From positions 1 to 64,000 of the forward strand of contig CAVPYB010000013.1 of the NCBI GenBank assembly GCA_963709875.1: a stretch of 64,000 bases of DNA, given 5' to 3'. Each line of letters starts with the position of its first letter. Within the stretch, counting starts at the first letter, position 1. Positions 53,940 through 62,687 of the stretch are shown in pieces. The notes below the pieces were generated by a model. That model saw nothing but the letters and a program-made list of their open reading frames with translations. It made no database searches and was not told the origin of the DNA. The translations under genes and the position numbers were made by a program. Source of the stretch: JAQBDA01 sp963709875 (lineage in GTDB: Bacteria; Chloroflexota; Anaerolineae; Anaerolineales; UBA4823).

Positions 53940-54725
53940 TCAGGTTTGTTTGGGGATGATCCTCTGTCTGGCTTCCTCCAGATGATAGGCGCTGATAGCT
54001 GCTATGGTGGGGAAGGATGTGCGATGGTAATCAATGCCTTCCTGAAGCGGAAATGGTTCCGAACCATCGTAGCTGCCGATTGCCCCACCCGCTTCACGCA
54101 CCAGGAGCCAGGCCGCGGCCAGATCCCAGACCTTTGGGGTGGCTTCGAAGGCGATGATCGCCATCCCCCGGGCTACACTGCAGAGCGAGTACGCTGCTGA
54201 ACCCAGGATGCGCGGCTTGTACCTGAGTTTGACATCGAATTTGCGATACGTCCGGCTACAGCACGAGAAGAATGAGACCGGCTGGTTTGCAAGAGGATGT
54301 TTGCAATCCAGATTACTGCCATTGTACTCTGCGCCTTTGCCTGCCCGGGCAGAGTAGAGCTCATCCAGCTGAGGGAAGTACAATACGCCCACTTCAGGCA
54401 TTCCATTGTACAAGCGGGCGATCGATATGCCCCAGAATGGCAGTCCGAGACTGAAGTTTGTCGTGCCGTCGAGTGGATCGACGACCCACATATGTCCGTC
54501 AGGCGCACTGGATAGCTGCGGCTGGAGTTCTTCGCTCAAGATCGGCTCGCCAGGGAAATTTGCCTGTATCTCTCCAGCGATCAGCCGGTCGGCAGCCAGG
54601 TCTGCATCCGTAACAATCGATTGGTCTGTTTTTAGTCTTGCAATAGTCGTGTGCCGGAGATGATCCAGCAGCAGATGTCCTGCCTGATGAGCCAGCTGGA
54701 CTGCGAATTCGAGAGCGTCGGTCAT
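53940..54725 (-). CDS. Inositol monophosphatase-family phosphatase
   Basis: A 261-residue magnesium- or lithium-sensitive phosphatase. The metal residues are in LSEELQ (Glu of the first motif), VVDPLDGTTNFSLGLPFWG (DPLDGTTN) and VWDLAAAWLLVREAGG (Asp). The family removes phosphate from myo-inositol phosphate or related sugars or nucleotides. ATG 54725 is 4 bases after the stop of the deaminase-CYTH gene, so the two are co-transcribed, which may hint at a nucleotide-related substrate. Confidence 0.9.
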   Translation of the reverse strand: MTDALEFAVQLAHQAGHLLLDHLRHTTIARLKTDQSIVTDADLAADRLIAGEIQANFPGEPILSEELQPQLSSAPDGHMWVVDPLDGTTNFSLGLPFWGISIARLYNGMPEVGVLYFPQLDELYSARAGKGAEYNGSNLDCKHPLANQPVSFFSCCSRTYRKFDVKLRYKPRILGSAAYSLCSVARGMAIIAFEATPKVWDLAAAWLLVREAGGAIGSYDGSEPFPLQEGIDYHRTSFPTIAAISAYHLEEARQRIIPKQT

Positions 54726-54729
54726 CAGC

Positions 54730-56709
54730 TCAGGTAGATTCCACAAACTCGATGTAGTCTCTGGCTACCGTCTTATCCGGAGACGCGCCCAGGAAAGTGA
54801 TAAGCCCCTCAGCCAGACTGGCCTTGTGCTGTGCATCAAGGCTGCTCCAGGTGCGGCTTTTCACTTCCAGGAAATATCCCAAATCCGGTTTTTCTAGATG
54901 GTCCAGGTTGATGTAGAACTCAGTCCCCTGGAATAATACTCTCCAACGCAGCCTGTCTTTTTCGATGAAGGATTCTCCGCTTGGCTTGAAATATTCCCGG
55001 TAAAAGCGCAGGCTGTGGGTAGCTGGAGCAATAAATCTGCTGCGGGAGAGCAGTACATCGCTTGGATAGTGATACTCACGTGCAGGGCCCAACAGGGTCA
55101 GGCGGTAGCGTATCTTGCTCACCTCGCCATTCTCATCGATGAATTCGTCCTCACGATAGCGCAGGTAGCCCTGTTTGGGATCATCGAATGAGAAATAGGT
55201 GTCGTACTCATGGTAATGGCGGGTGTGGAGGATCTCCAATGACGGCTGTTCGATGGCAGCCAGTACCGGCTGCGGGTCCGAAATCCGTACTTTGGCCTGT
55301 ACTTCGAAGCTCTCCGCTTCGGATGCGCCGCCGATCGCAATCAGCTTGGAGAGCACCGATTGCTCGCGCTGGATCAGGAAAACGTCAATATTCTTAGAGT
55401 ATTCGCCGGATTGCTGGTATAGATTGTCCTCATCTAGGGTCGTAAGCTGCTGCGAGCGCATCAGCCACTTGCCATTGACCATTACATCAGAAACGTCGGA
55501 TGATTTCGCCGCATAGACGATCTGGGCGTAAATACCTTCAGGCTCACGCCGGAAACGGGGGGCATTGTGAAGGGTGTTGATCTCAAGCAGGATCAAGTCT
55601 GCGCGCTTGCCCGGAGCGAGCGAGCCGGTCAGGTGACCGATATGCAGGGCATTTGCGCCCAACCGGGTCGCCATAGCCAGGGTCTGTTGGGCGGGGAGGG
55701 CAGTCGGGTCACCGCTGTGCGCTTTTGCCATGAAGGAAGCCAGCCGGATTTCCTCGAACATATCCAGATCGTTATTGGATGCGGGACCATCTGTGCCGAT
55801 GCCAACGTTCAGACCGGCTTCAAGCATATTAACCACCGGGGCAAAACCGGAAGCCAGCTTCATGTTCGAGGAGGGGTTGTGGGCGACGCCGGCTTTGTGG
55901 TGCAGCAGGGTATGAATCTCCCCGCTGTCGATATGCACACAATGTGCAGCCAGCACTTTTGCGTCGAAGATGTTCTGCTTTTTTACATAAGGTATGACCG
56001 GCATGCCATATTCCTGACGGGCATTTTCTACTTCGATTGCAGTCTCAGCAATATGGGTATGCAGTGGCACGTCGAACTCGACTGCCAGCTCTGCCGTTGC
56101 ACGCATGATCTCTTCTGTGCAGGTATACGGTGCGTGGGGAGCGACGGAAGGCACAATCAGCGGGTGGGATTTCCAGCGCTGGATATATTCGCGCGCTGCG
56201 GCCAGCGATTCTTCATAGAAATCGGCATCCGGTGTGGGATATTTCATCACCGTTTGCGAACACACAGCCCGCAGACCGGCTTCAGCTGTAGCCTGGGCAA
56301 CGCTCTCTTCAAAATAGTACATATCCGCAAAGCAGGTAACCCCGCTGCGGATTAATTCCACACAGGCCAGCTCTGTACCCAACCGGACAAAATCCGGAGA
56401 GACGAACTCCCGTTCCACCGGCATCATATAACCCAGCAGCCATACATCCAGGCGCAAGTCATCTGCCAGGCCGCGCAGCAAGGTCATCGGCACGTGGGTG
56501 TGGGCATTGACCAGACCGGGCATGAGCACTTTCCCGCCGCAGTCGATCGTTTCGACCGCTGTATAAGCTTTCCTGACCTCTTGCTCAGGGCCGATTGCCA
56601 GGATGCTGTCGCCGCCAACAGCCACTGCTCCGGGTTCATACAGGTTGAAGTCCTCGTCCATCGTAACGAGGATTGCATTGGTGAGAAGTATGTCAGCTTC
56701 TCGGGTCAT
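54730..56709 (-). CDS. MTA/SAH deaminase-like amidohydrolase fused to a CYTH domain
   Basis: A 659-residue two-domain protein. The N-terminal part (about 1-440) is an amidohydrolase of the 5'-methylthioadenosine/S-adenosylhomocysteine deaminase group: metal ligands in VNAHTHVPMT, the DADFYEES loop, PHAPYTC, HTHIAET, AHCVHI and GTDGPASNN. The C-terminal part (about 468-640) matches the CYTH fold of adenylate cyclase/triphosphatases: FEVQAKVRI, HEYDTYF, YLRYRE, RYRLTL, KDRLRWRVLF, NLDHLEK and YFLEVKSRTW, giving most of the charged tunnel residues. One chain would thus deaminate an adenosine-type compound and bind or cleave a triphosphate or make a cyclic nucleotide. No stop or frame change lies between the domains. 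Confidence 0.85.
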   Translation of the reverse strand: MTREADILLTNAILVTMDEDFNLYEPGAVAVGGDSILAIGPEQEVRKAYTAVETIDCGGKVLMPGLVNAHTHVPMTLLRGLADDLRLDVWLLGYMMPVEREFVSPDFVRLGTELACVELIRSGVTCFADMYYFEESVAQATAEAGLRAVCSQTVMKYPTPDADFYEESLAAAREYIQRWKSHPLIVPSVAPHAPYTCTEEIMRATAELAVEFDVPLHTHIAETAIEVENARQEYGMPVIPYVKKQNIFDAKVLAAHCVHIDSGEIHTLLHHKAGVAHNPSSNMKLASGFAPVVNMLEAGLNVGIGTDGPASNNDLDMFEEIRLASFMAKAHSGDPTALPAQQTLAMATRLGANALHIGHLTGSLAPGKRADLILLEINTLHNAPRFRREPEGIYAQIVYAAKSSDVSDVMVNGKWLMRSQQLTTLDEDNLYQQSGEYSKNIDVFLIQREQSVLSKLIAIGGASEAESFEVQAKVRISDPQPVLAAIEQPSLEILHTRHYHEYDTYFSFDDPKQGYLRYREDEFIDENGEVSKIRYRLTLLGPAREYHYPSDVLLSRSRFIAPATHSLRFYREYFKPSGESFIEKDRLRWRVLFQGTEFYINLDHLEKPDLGYFLEVKSRTWSSLDAQHKASLAEGLITFLGASPDKTVARDYIEFVEST

Positions 56710-56793
56710 ATAAACCTTCCTTCTACTAAGTTTTCTAAATATCCTGACACGAAGATCAGACTACACACAGGTCGTTCTGCCAGCCAGCGCCAC

Positions 56794-57948
56794 TCAACGC
56801 GAGCTGGAGATACGACGCAGCAAATCCAGGCTGTGGTGGAATGCCCAACGGGGGGCGTATTCAGGGGGTCCTCCATAGGGACGGGCGAACTTGCGAGTGC
56901 GCTCGGGTGTGATCAGCACAAGCAGAACATCCTGTCTTTCCCCATCCGGAACGACCGCAACTCCCAGCCCGGTATCAGCCCCGCGTGCCTGCCGGTAGCC
57001 TTCGGTGAAGGTGAGCAGCTCCTCCAAAGATGGGGTCTCCGTGAGCATCTCTCCACCCAGGAATGGACCCTCGACCGAAGCCAGACGGCGGATCAGGTTG
57101 CCATTAAGTCCGGTTTCCACCACGACCAGCTTCCAGCCTTTTGCTGCCAGGGCTTTGAGAGCCACTTCTTCCAGAGTGTCCTGGTCTACCCCATAGTACC
57201 ATTCCTTCAAACGCTGCCGCAAGGTGTCTTCGATCGGCTTGATCAGCGCGTCGGCATCAGCTTCCGAGCCAGCCTTGGCAGTGATGCGCACATCCACCTG
57301 CCCGGTGTGGGCTGCCAGTCCAACGGTTGGGTTTTGCAAAGCCTCCAGGTCGCCGATCAGCTCGTCGATCTGTGATTCTCCCGCCCCGGCGGTGTGGATG
57401 ACGCGAGTTTTGATGATCCCTGTGAGCTCGAAGCGCTGTTTCAAGTAAGGGATAACGGCATTCTGCATCAGGAATTCCATCTCGCTCGGCACACCGGGGA
57501 GTGAGATCACTGCATGCTGCTCCGTTTCGACAATGAAGGCAGGCGCAGTCCCGACCGCGTTTTCGACAGCGATTGCTCCGTGTGGAATATACGCCTGCTT
57601 ACGGTTGTTCTCCGTCGGCTGCCGTTTAAAGCGTCTGAACCGAGCCTGGATTTGCTCCCACAGCTCGGGCATGAATTCGGTTTCAACGCCGAATGCCTGG
57701 GCAACAGCCTCACGCGTGGGATCGTCCACGGTGGGTCCCAACCCACCGGTTGTGATCACGATCTGGCAGCGTTCCATCGACTGCTGGATAGCCTGGGCGA
57801 TGCGCCGGACATTGTCTCCAACCGTGGTCTTGCGGTATAGATCGATGCCTTCGTCACGTAGAGTGCGCGCCAGGTACTGGGCATTGGTATCGACGATTTC
57901 ACCAAGCAGTATCTCCGTCCCGATGGTGATGATTTCAGCGGATGGCAT
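56794..57948 (-). CDS. cinA: CinA family protein with degenerate amidase domain
   Basis: A 384-residue protein. The N-terminal MoaB/MogA-like domain (about 1-170) has IITIGTEILLGEIVDTNAQY, TTVGDNVRRI, TTGGLGPTVDDPTREAVA and SLPGVPSEMEFL, as in ADP-ribose pyrophosphatase of CinA type. The C-terminal domain (about 250-384) normally has nicotinamide-nucleotide amidase activity with an AESCTGG motif; here it reads VVETGLNGNLI, so the catalytic Ser and Cys are absent. Length is close to the usual 410, so the loss is by substitution and deletion of a few residues. The NMN-deamidating half is probably inactive. Confidence 0.88.
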   Translation of the reverse strand: MPSAEIITIGTEILLGEIVDTNAQYLARTLRDEGIDLYRKTTVGDNVRRIAQAIQQSMERCQIVITTGGLGPTVDDPTREAVAQAFGVETEFMPELWEQIQARFRRFKRQPTENNRKQAYIPHGAIAVENAVGTAPAFIVETEQHAVISLPGVPSEMEFLMQNAVIPYLKQRFELTGIIKTRVIHTAGAGESQIDELIGDLEALQNPTVGLAAHTGQVDVRITAKAGSEADADALIKPIEDTLRQRLKEWYYGVDQDTLEEVALKALAAKGWKLVVVETGLNGNLIRRLASVEGPFLGGEMLTETPSLEELLTFTEGYRQARGADTGLGVAVVPDGERQDVLLVLITPERTRKFARPYGGPPEYAPRWAFHHSLDLLRRISSSR

Positions 57949-57977
57949 AGGTTCTTTTCCGAATATTAGGGCAGTAA

Positions 57978-59132
57978 TCAGACAACATTGTACTCCTGAA
58001 TCAATCTGCCTTCATCGAATCTCTTTAAATCGAGCATCGACACGTCAATTGTTTTAGATCTCCCGTCGAGGATGATCTCCGAAAGGATTATCCCCGAAAT
58101 TGGACCGTGCATAAAACCATGCCCCGAGAAGCCGGTGCAAAGATAAAGGCCTTCAATCGGTGTTCCCCCGAAGATGGGGTGGGCATCCGGGGTGACTTCA
58201 TAAAGTCCGGCAACGTGCGAGACCAGGCTGGCATTCTCGAGCAGCGGCAGGCGAGCTGCAGCCGCCTCGATATTGATTAGCTCCCAATCCGGGTCGATCG
58301 TCTGGCTGAAACCGGGTTCTTCCGCCGGGTTCGACATACCGATCAGCAGCCCATTCCCTTCACGGTGGAAGTACAAGGATTGGGCAAAGTCGATCACAAA
58401 CGGGAAGCCATCCGGAATTTCGGGCAATGGTGTGGTTGTAAACCACTGCCGGCGGAGCGGGATCAAAGGGATCTGCAGCCCTGCCATCTCTGCAATGCGC
58501 CCGGACCAGGGACCGGCGGCATTGATTACCAGCGGGGTGCTGACTGTTCCCAGCCGTGTTTCTACGCCGTTGATCCTATCACTTTGTACGTGGATACCCG
58601 TCACTTCGACCTCAGTCAATGCTGTTACCCCAAGACGTTGCCCAGCCGTGATGTAGCCCATGACCACACCGTTCGGATCGACGATGCCGTCGTGCGGATT
58701 GAACGTACCTGCTAGCACGTCATCCAGCTCCATCATGGGAAGTCGCCTGCGGATCATGTCCCCGTCAAGCCACTCGGTTTGGATGCCCAGACGGTTCTGC
58801 ATGGCAACGTTGTGTTGAAACGCTGCCACATCCTCATGATTGGTGAGCAGGAATAAATATCCGCATTTTATATAATCGATCGACCAGCCAATCTCCTCTT
58901 CAAACCGCTCGAGCATCGGCAGGCTGGCGATCGAGAGGCGGACATTGACTTCCGTCGCGAACTGGTAGCGTACGCCACCAGCACAGCGCCCGGTTGCGCC
59001 CTGACCGAAGAACTTGTCCCGTTCCAGCAGCAGGATGTCCTTCATACCGCGCGCAGCCAGGTGGTAAGCGATGCTGGCTCCCATCACCCCTCCACCGATG
59101 ATTACCGCTTGAGCAGATTTTGGTATGGACAT
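57978..59132 (-). CDS. FAD-dependent oxidoreductase (sarcosine oxidase/DAO group)
   Basis: A 384-residue protein with the FAD-binding motif VIIGGGVMGASIAYHLAARG near the N-terminus, GQGATGRCAGGVRYQF (flavin site, close to the sarcosine oxidase beta-type GAT/S-G-RxxG pattern), LVINAAGPWSGRIA and the C-terminal CTGFSGHGFMHGP. Such enzymes oxidise secondary amines or amino acids (sarcosine, glycine, proline and others) at the C-N bond. It sits 271 bases upstream of the end of a branched-chain amino acid type transporter, same direction, but a separate promoter is likely. Confidence 0.9.
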   Translation of the reverse strand: MSIPKSAQAVIIGGGVMGASIAYHLAARGMKDILLLERDKFFGQGATGRCAGGVRYQFATEVNVRLSIASLPMLERFEEEIGWSIDYIKCGYLFLLTNHEDVAAFQHNVAMQNRLGIQTEWLDGDMIRRRLPMMELDDVLAGTFNPHDGIVDPNGVVMGYITAGQRLGVTALTEVEVTGIHVQSDRINGVETRLGTVSTPLVINAAGPWSGRIAEMAGLQIPLIPLRRQWFTTTPLPEIPDGFPFVIDFAQSLYFHREGNGLLIGMSNPAEEPGFSQTIDPDWELINIEAAAARLPLLENASLVSHVAGLYEVTPDAHPIFGGTPIEGLYLCTGFSGHGFMHGPISGIILSEIILDGRSKTIDVSMLDLKRFDEGRLIQEYNVV

Positions 59133-59403
59133 ATTGCACCGAGTCTCGTCTCTAGTGTTTGTTGATTTTTAGCAAACCGCTGAAAAGATCTTAACAGAAT
59201 ATATCAGTTCCGATGGCGGATTACACGCAAATGTCGATCATTTGCCAGCAATTCGCTGATAACAATAACAGAATACGTCAACTTACTTTCACGAATTGCT
59301 ATTGTAAAAACGAGCGCAGCGGCGGATTCTAGGACCACTGCACTCGAGTCGGTGGGGACTGTCGAGGGTATGTCAGCGTGAGATCAGACCCCGGATCAAA
59401 CTA

Positions 59404-60117
59404 TCACTCGATCCCCAAGTATGCCTTCTGCACCATCTCATTCTGCTTGAGATTTTCGGCGCTGTCGCTTAGAACGATCTCGCCGGTCTGAAGGACGTAT
59501 CCCCGGTTGGCAACCGACAGCGCCATGGTCGCGTTCTGTTCTACCAGCAATATCGTGGTGCCTTCGTCATTGATGGATTGGATAGTCTCGAATGTGGACT
59601 CAACCAGAATGGGTGCCAGACCCATTGAGGGCTCGTCCAGCAGTAGCAAGCGAGGGTGCGCCATCAGCGCCCGTCCGGTTGCCAGCATCTGCTGCTCACC
59701 ACCTGAGAGCGTGCCGGCTACCTGGTTGCGGCGCTCTTTCAAGCGCGGGAAGAGGGTGAATACGCGCTCTAGATCCCCCGATATCTGGGCTTTATCATTC
59801 CTGGAGAAAGCTCCCATATCCAGGTTCTCCTGCACGGAGAGCTTGGAGAATATCCCCCGACCTTCGGGGACCATTGCCACACCCATATAGACGATATCGT
59901 GGGCGGGGTACTTTGCCAGTTCATCGCCTTCTAAATAAACAGCTCCCTGGCGGGGTTTGAGCAAACCGCTGATGGTGCGCAGGGTGGTGGTCTTGCCCGC
60001 TCCGTTTGCCCCGATCAAGGTGACGATCTCACCTTGTTCGACCTCCAATGAGATGCCTTTCAGGGCGTGGATATTGCCGTAATACGTGTGTATGTTATCG
60101 ACAGTCAACATAGCCAT
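59404..60117 (-). CDS. livF: Branched-chain amino acid type ABC transporter ATPase
   Basis: A 237-residue ATPase. Walker A GANGAGKTT, Q-loop, signature GTLSGGEQQMLATGRALM, Walker B LLLLDEPSMGLAP and VEQN (switch region with Gln) are all intact. LivF pairs with LivG to power import through LivH and LivM. It is the last gene of the operon; the spacing to livG is 18 bases. Substrate class is branched-chain amino acids or related small molecules, decided by the binding protein, only partly in this window. Confidence 0.92.
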   Translation of the reverse strand: MAMLTVDNIHTYYGNIHALKGISLEVEQGEIVTLIGANGAGKTTTLRTISGLLKPRQGAVYLEGDELAKYPAHDIVYMGVAMVPEGRGIFSKLSVQENLDMGAFSRNDKAQISGDLERVFTLFPRLKERRNQVAGTLSGGEQQMLATGRALMAHPRLLLLDEPSMGLAPILVESTFETIQSINDEGTTILLVEQNATMALSVANRGYVLQTGEIVLSDSAENLKQNEMVQKAYLGIE

Positions 60118-60135
60118 AGTGATCTCATCTTCCCA

Positions 60136-60942
60136 TCAATTGACGTTGGCTTGAGATTCAAGCTCTAACCCTGCGGCTGCCCCGCGCCCGAGGTAAGCCT
60201 CGATCACGCGTGGGTTGCTCTGGATTTCCTTGGGGGTACCTTCAGCAATTTTCTGACCGAAATCCATCACGCTGATCTGCTCGCTTATACCCATTACCAC
60301 ACGCATGTCGTGTTCGATCAGCAGGATGGTTATCCCCAGATCATCACGCAGGTTGCGTATGAAGATCATCATCTCCGCCGACTCCTGCGGATTCATACCC
60401 GCTGTGGGCTCGTCCAGCAGCAGCAGCACAGGTTGGCTTGCAAGCGCGCGTGCAATTTCTAGGCGTCGCTGGGCACCGTAAGGCATATTATGTGCCAGAT
60501 GGTCACCCATGCCTGACAGCCCGACATACCGCAGCAAGCGGTTGGCTTCATCCACAGCCGCTTTTTCCTCGTTTTGTTGGGCACGGGTTCTGAATAACGC
60601 TGACACCCAGGATGCCTTCAATCGCGGGTGCTGCCCGACCAGGATGTTCTCAATGGCGGACATGTTCTCGAACAGGCGGATATTCTGGTACGTACGGGCT
60701 ATCCCGGAGCGGGTGATCTGGTCCGGCGATAGACCCTGGATTGTCCTGCCGCCAAAATGGATCTGGCCTTCGTCGGGCACATAAAAGCCGGTAATGCAAT
60801 TGAAAAATGTGGTCTTGCCGGCGCCGTTGGGTCCGATCACGCTCGAGATCGAGTTTTCCTTGATATCGACATCGAATTTATTGACTGCAACAAGTCCGCC
60901 GAAATTTTTTGTGACACCCTCTGCCTTCATGATCGATTCCAT
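60136..60942 (-). CDS. livG: Branched-chain amino acid type ABC transporter ATPase
   Basis: A 268-residue ATPase. Walker A GPNGAGKTT, IARTYQNIRLFENM (Q-loop), MPYGAQRRLEIARALA (LSYG-type signature reading NMPYGAQRR, typical of LivG), LLLLDEPTAGMNPQE and IEHDMRVV (switch His). The C-terminal extension is the usual LivG tail. It lies 8 bases after livM. ATG 60942 or 60930 could be the start. Confidence 0.92.
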   Translation of the reverse strand: MESIMKAEGVTKNFGGLVAVNKFDVDIKENSISSVIGPNGAGKTTFFNCITGFYVPDEGQIHFGGRTIQGLSPDQITRSGIARTYQNIRLFENMSAIENILVGQHPRLKASWVSALFRTRAQQNEEKAAVDEANRLLRYVGLSGMGDHLAHNMPYGAQRRLEIARALASQPVLLLLDEPTAGMNPQESAEMMIFIRNLRDDLGITILLIEHDMRVVMGISEQISVMDFGQKIAEGTPKEIQSNPRVIEAYLGRGAAAGLELESQANVN

Positions 60943-60950
60943 GGCGTTTT

Positions 60951-62678
60951 CTATGCCTCCACATCGACTGCGGTCAAGTCGGCTGGCTCCTGAAACTCTT
61001 CTTCCCTGGCGTGCAGCTCCCGTTTTCTGGTCGCCTCGGGCAGGAAGCCCTCCGGTCGCACCAGCATCATCACGATCAACAGAATGCCGTACATCAGCAA
61101 CCGGTATTCGGTGAACTCGCGCAGCAGCTCCGGCAGACCAACCAGGATTAGCGCCCCGACTACCACGCCGGGGATGCTGCCCATGCCGCCCACGATGATC
61201 ACTGCCAGGGCATTGATCGAGATCAGCAGGTTGAAGCTGTGCGGGAAGATATTTCCCAGCCGAGCTGCCCAGATGGCGCCAGCCAGGGCGGAGAAAGCCG
61301 CACCTATGGCGAATGCCAGCAGCTTGGTTTGCACCAGGTTGATGCCCATTGCTTCGGCGACATCTTCATCCTCGCGCATCGCCATCCACTGCCGCCCCAG
61401 GCGCGATTCACGCAGGCGGACCGTGACAAAGGCTGCCAGAATAGAACCGGCTATCACGATGTAATACATCGTCTGAGGGTTATTAAACACAATGCCAAAG
61501 AATTGAGGGTTGGGGATGAACAGCACGCCCTGGGCACCGCCTTCCAATGGTGCCAGCCAGTCACTGAGGGCCAGGATGCGAATGATCTCGCCAAAACCCA
61601 GAGTGACGATCGCCAGATAGTCACCTCGCAATCGCAGCACCGGAAAGCCCAGTATCAAGCCCCAAACCACGCCAACGATGATGCAGAAGGGGAGAGCCAC
61701 CCAAAAATTGAGATCGCCGCGTCCCAATGGGCCGGTGGAGGTCAGTATGCCCATCGTGTAGGCGCCGAATGCGAAGAATGCCACGTAACCCAGGTCGAGC
61801 AGCCCAGCATAGCCGACCACGATGTTCAAACCCAGACACATCATCACGAACAGACCCACCAGGAACAGAGCCTGGCTCAAGAACAGCCCGACGACCCAGG
61901 GCAGTACCAGAAGGATTACGAAGGCGATCACCAGCAGGACGACTTTCCCGCGGCTTTGCCGGCTGGCAGGCATCCCACTCCAGCGGGTTTGTACTCTGGT
62001 ATGCACGCTGAAGAAACCGGCTGCGAATGCGATGATGAAAATGATGAGCGCAGCTTGAGGCGTGAGGGCTTTGTTCGCAAACAAAGCCCTGACAAGACCC
62101 GGCCCGAACATTTGTCGGACGATCAGCGATACATTGTCAGAGAATATCCCAATTACCAGGGTCCAGACGATGCCGCTTATTAGAGCCATGCGCAGTCTTC
62201 GGGCAGGCAGTATTAAAGCAGCTCCCAACCCTGCTAGGGCTGCACTCGCCAGGAACATCAATAGAATGCCGGGGAATAAACCCTGACCGAGGGTCAAGAT
62301 TTCGATCAGCCTGGGTGTCAGGTTGACAAACATATCCCGCAGCGTGGCATCCGCGCCTTGCGCTTGAGGTCGTATCACAAATAACAGGATGACCACGATG
62401 ATCACCAGCAGAGGCAGAGCGGCAACCAGACCGGCGATCAGGCTTCCTATCCAGGCCAGCGATTTCCGCCTGCTGGAAAGTTCGCGTGCTGCCAGGATTC
62501 CGGCAGCTACCAGTCCTAAAGCCAGCATCACCTGGCCAAGCGATAAAAAGTCACCGATCAGGTAGCGTTTGGAAAACGACTCCACGATCCCGATTATGCA
62601 CAGGTAGGCAGCTATTGCACCGCCTATCAGGCCAGTGCGTAAGGTCAATTGCCAGACAGGTCTTTGTTTTTCTTCCAT
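60951..62678 (-). CDS. livM: Branched-chain amino acid type ABC permease with long N-terminal extension
   Basis: A 575-residue permease. The C-terminal 330 residues are a normal LivM: LNIVVGYAGLLDLGYVAFFAFGAYTMGIL, LRLRGDYLAIVTLGFGEIIR and the EAA-like cytoplasmic loop RQWMAMREDEDVAEAMGINLVQTKL. The first 240 residues add about six more helices not found in most LivM. The extra helices run in the same frame without a break. It partners LivH. Nine bases separate it from livH. Confidence 0.9.
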   Translation of the reverse strand: MEEKQRPVWQLTLRTGLIGGAIAAYLCIIGIVESFSKRYLIGDFLSLGQVMLALGLVAAGILAARELSSRRKSLAWIGSLIAGLVAALPLLVIIVVILLFVIRPQAQGADATLRDMFVNLTPRLIEILTLGQGLFPGILLMFLASAALAGLGAALILPARRLRMALISGIVWTLVIGIFSDNVSLIVRQMFGPGLVRALFANKALTPQAALIIFIIAFAAGFFSVHTRVQTRWSGMPASRQSRGKVVLLVIAFVILLVLPWVVGLFLSQALFLVGLFVMMCLGLNIVVGYAGLLDLGYVAFFAFGAYTMGILTSTGPLGRGDLNFWVALPFCIIVGVVWGLILGFPVLRLRGDYLAIVTLGFGEIIRILALSDWLAPLEGGAQGVLFIPNPQFFGIVFNNPQTMYYIVIAGSILAAFVTVRLRESRLGRQWMAMREDEDVAEAMGINLVQTKLLAFAIGAAFSALAGAIWAARLGNIFPHSFNLLISINALAVIIVGGMGSIPGVVVGALILVGLPELLREFTEYRLLMYGILLIVMMLVRPEGFLPEATRKRELHAREEEFQEPADLTAVDVEA

Positions 62679-62687
62679 GTCACCACC

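Noticed and set aside
61239..62183. Long plus-strand frame opposite livM
   Set aside because: It is low-complexity (Gln, His, Asp) as expected from the antisense of membrane helices; livM is clearly real.
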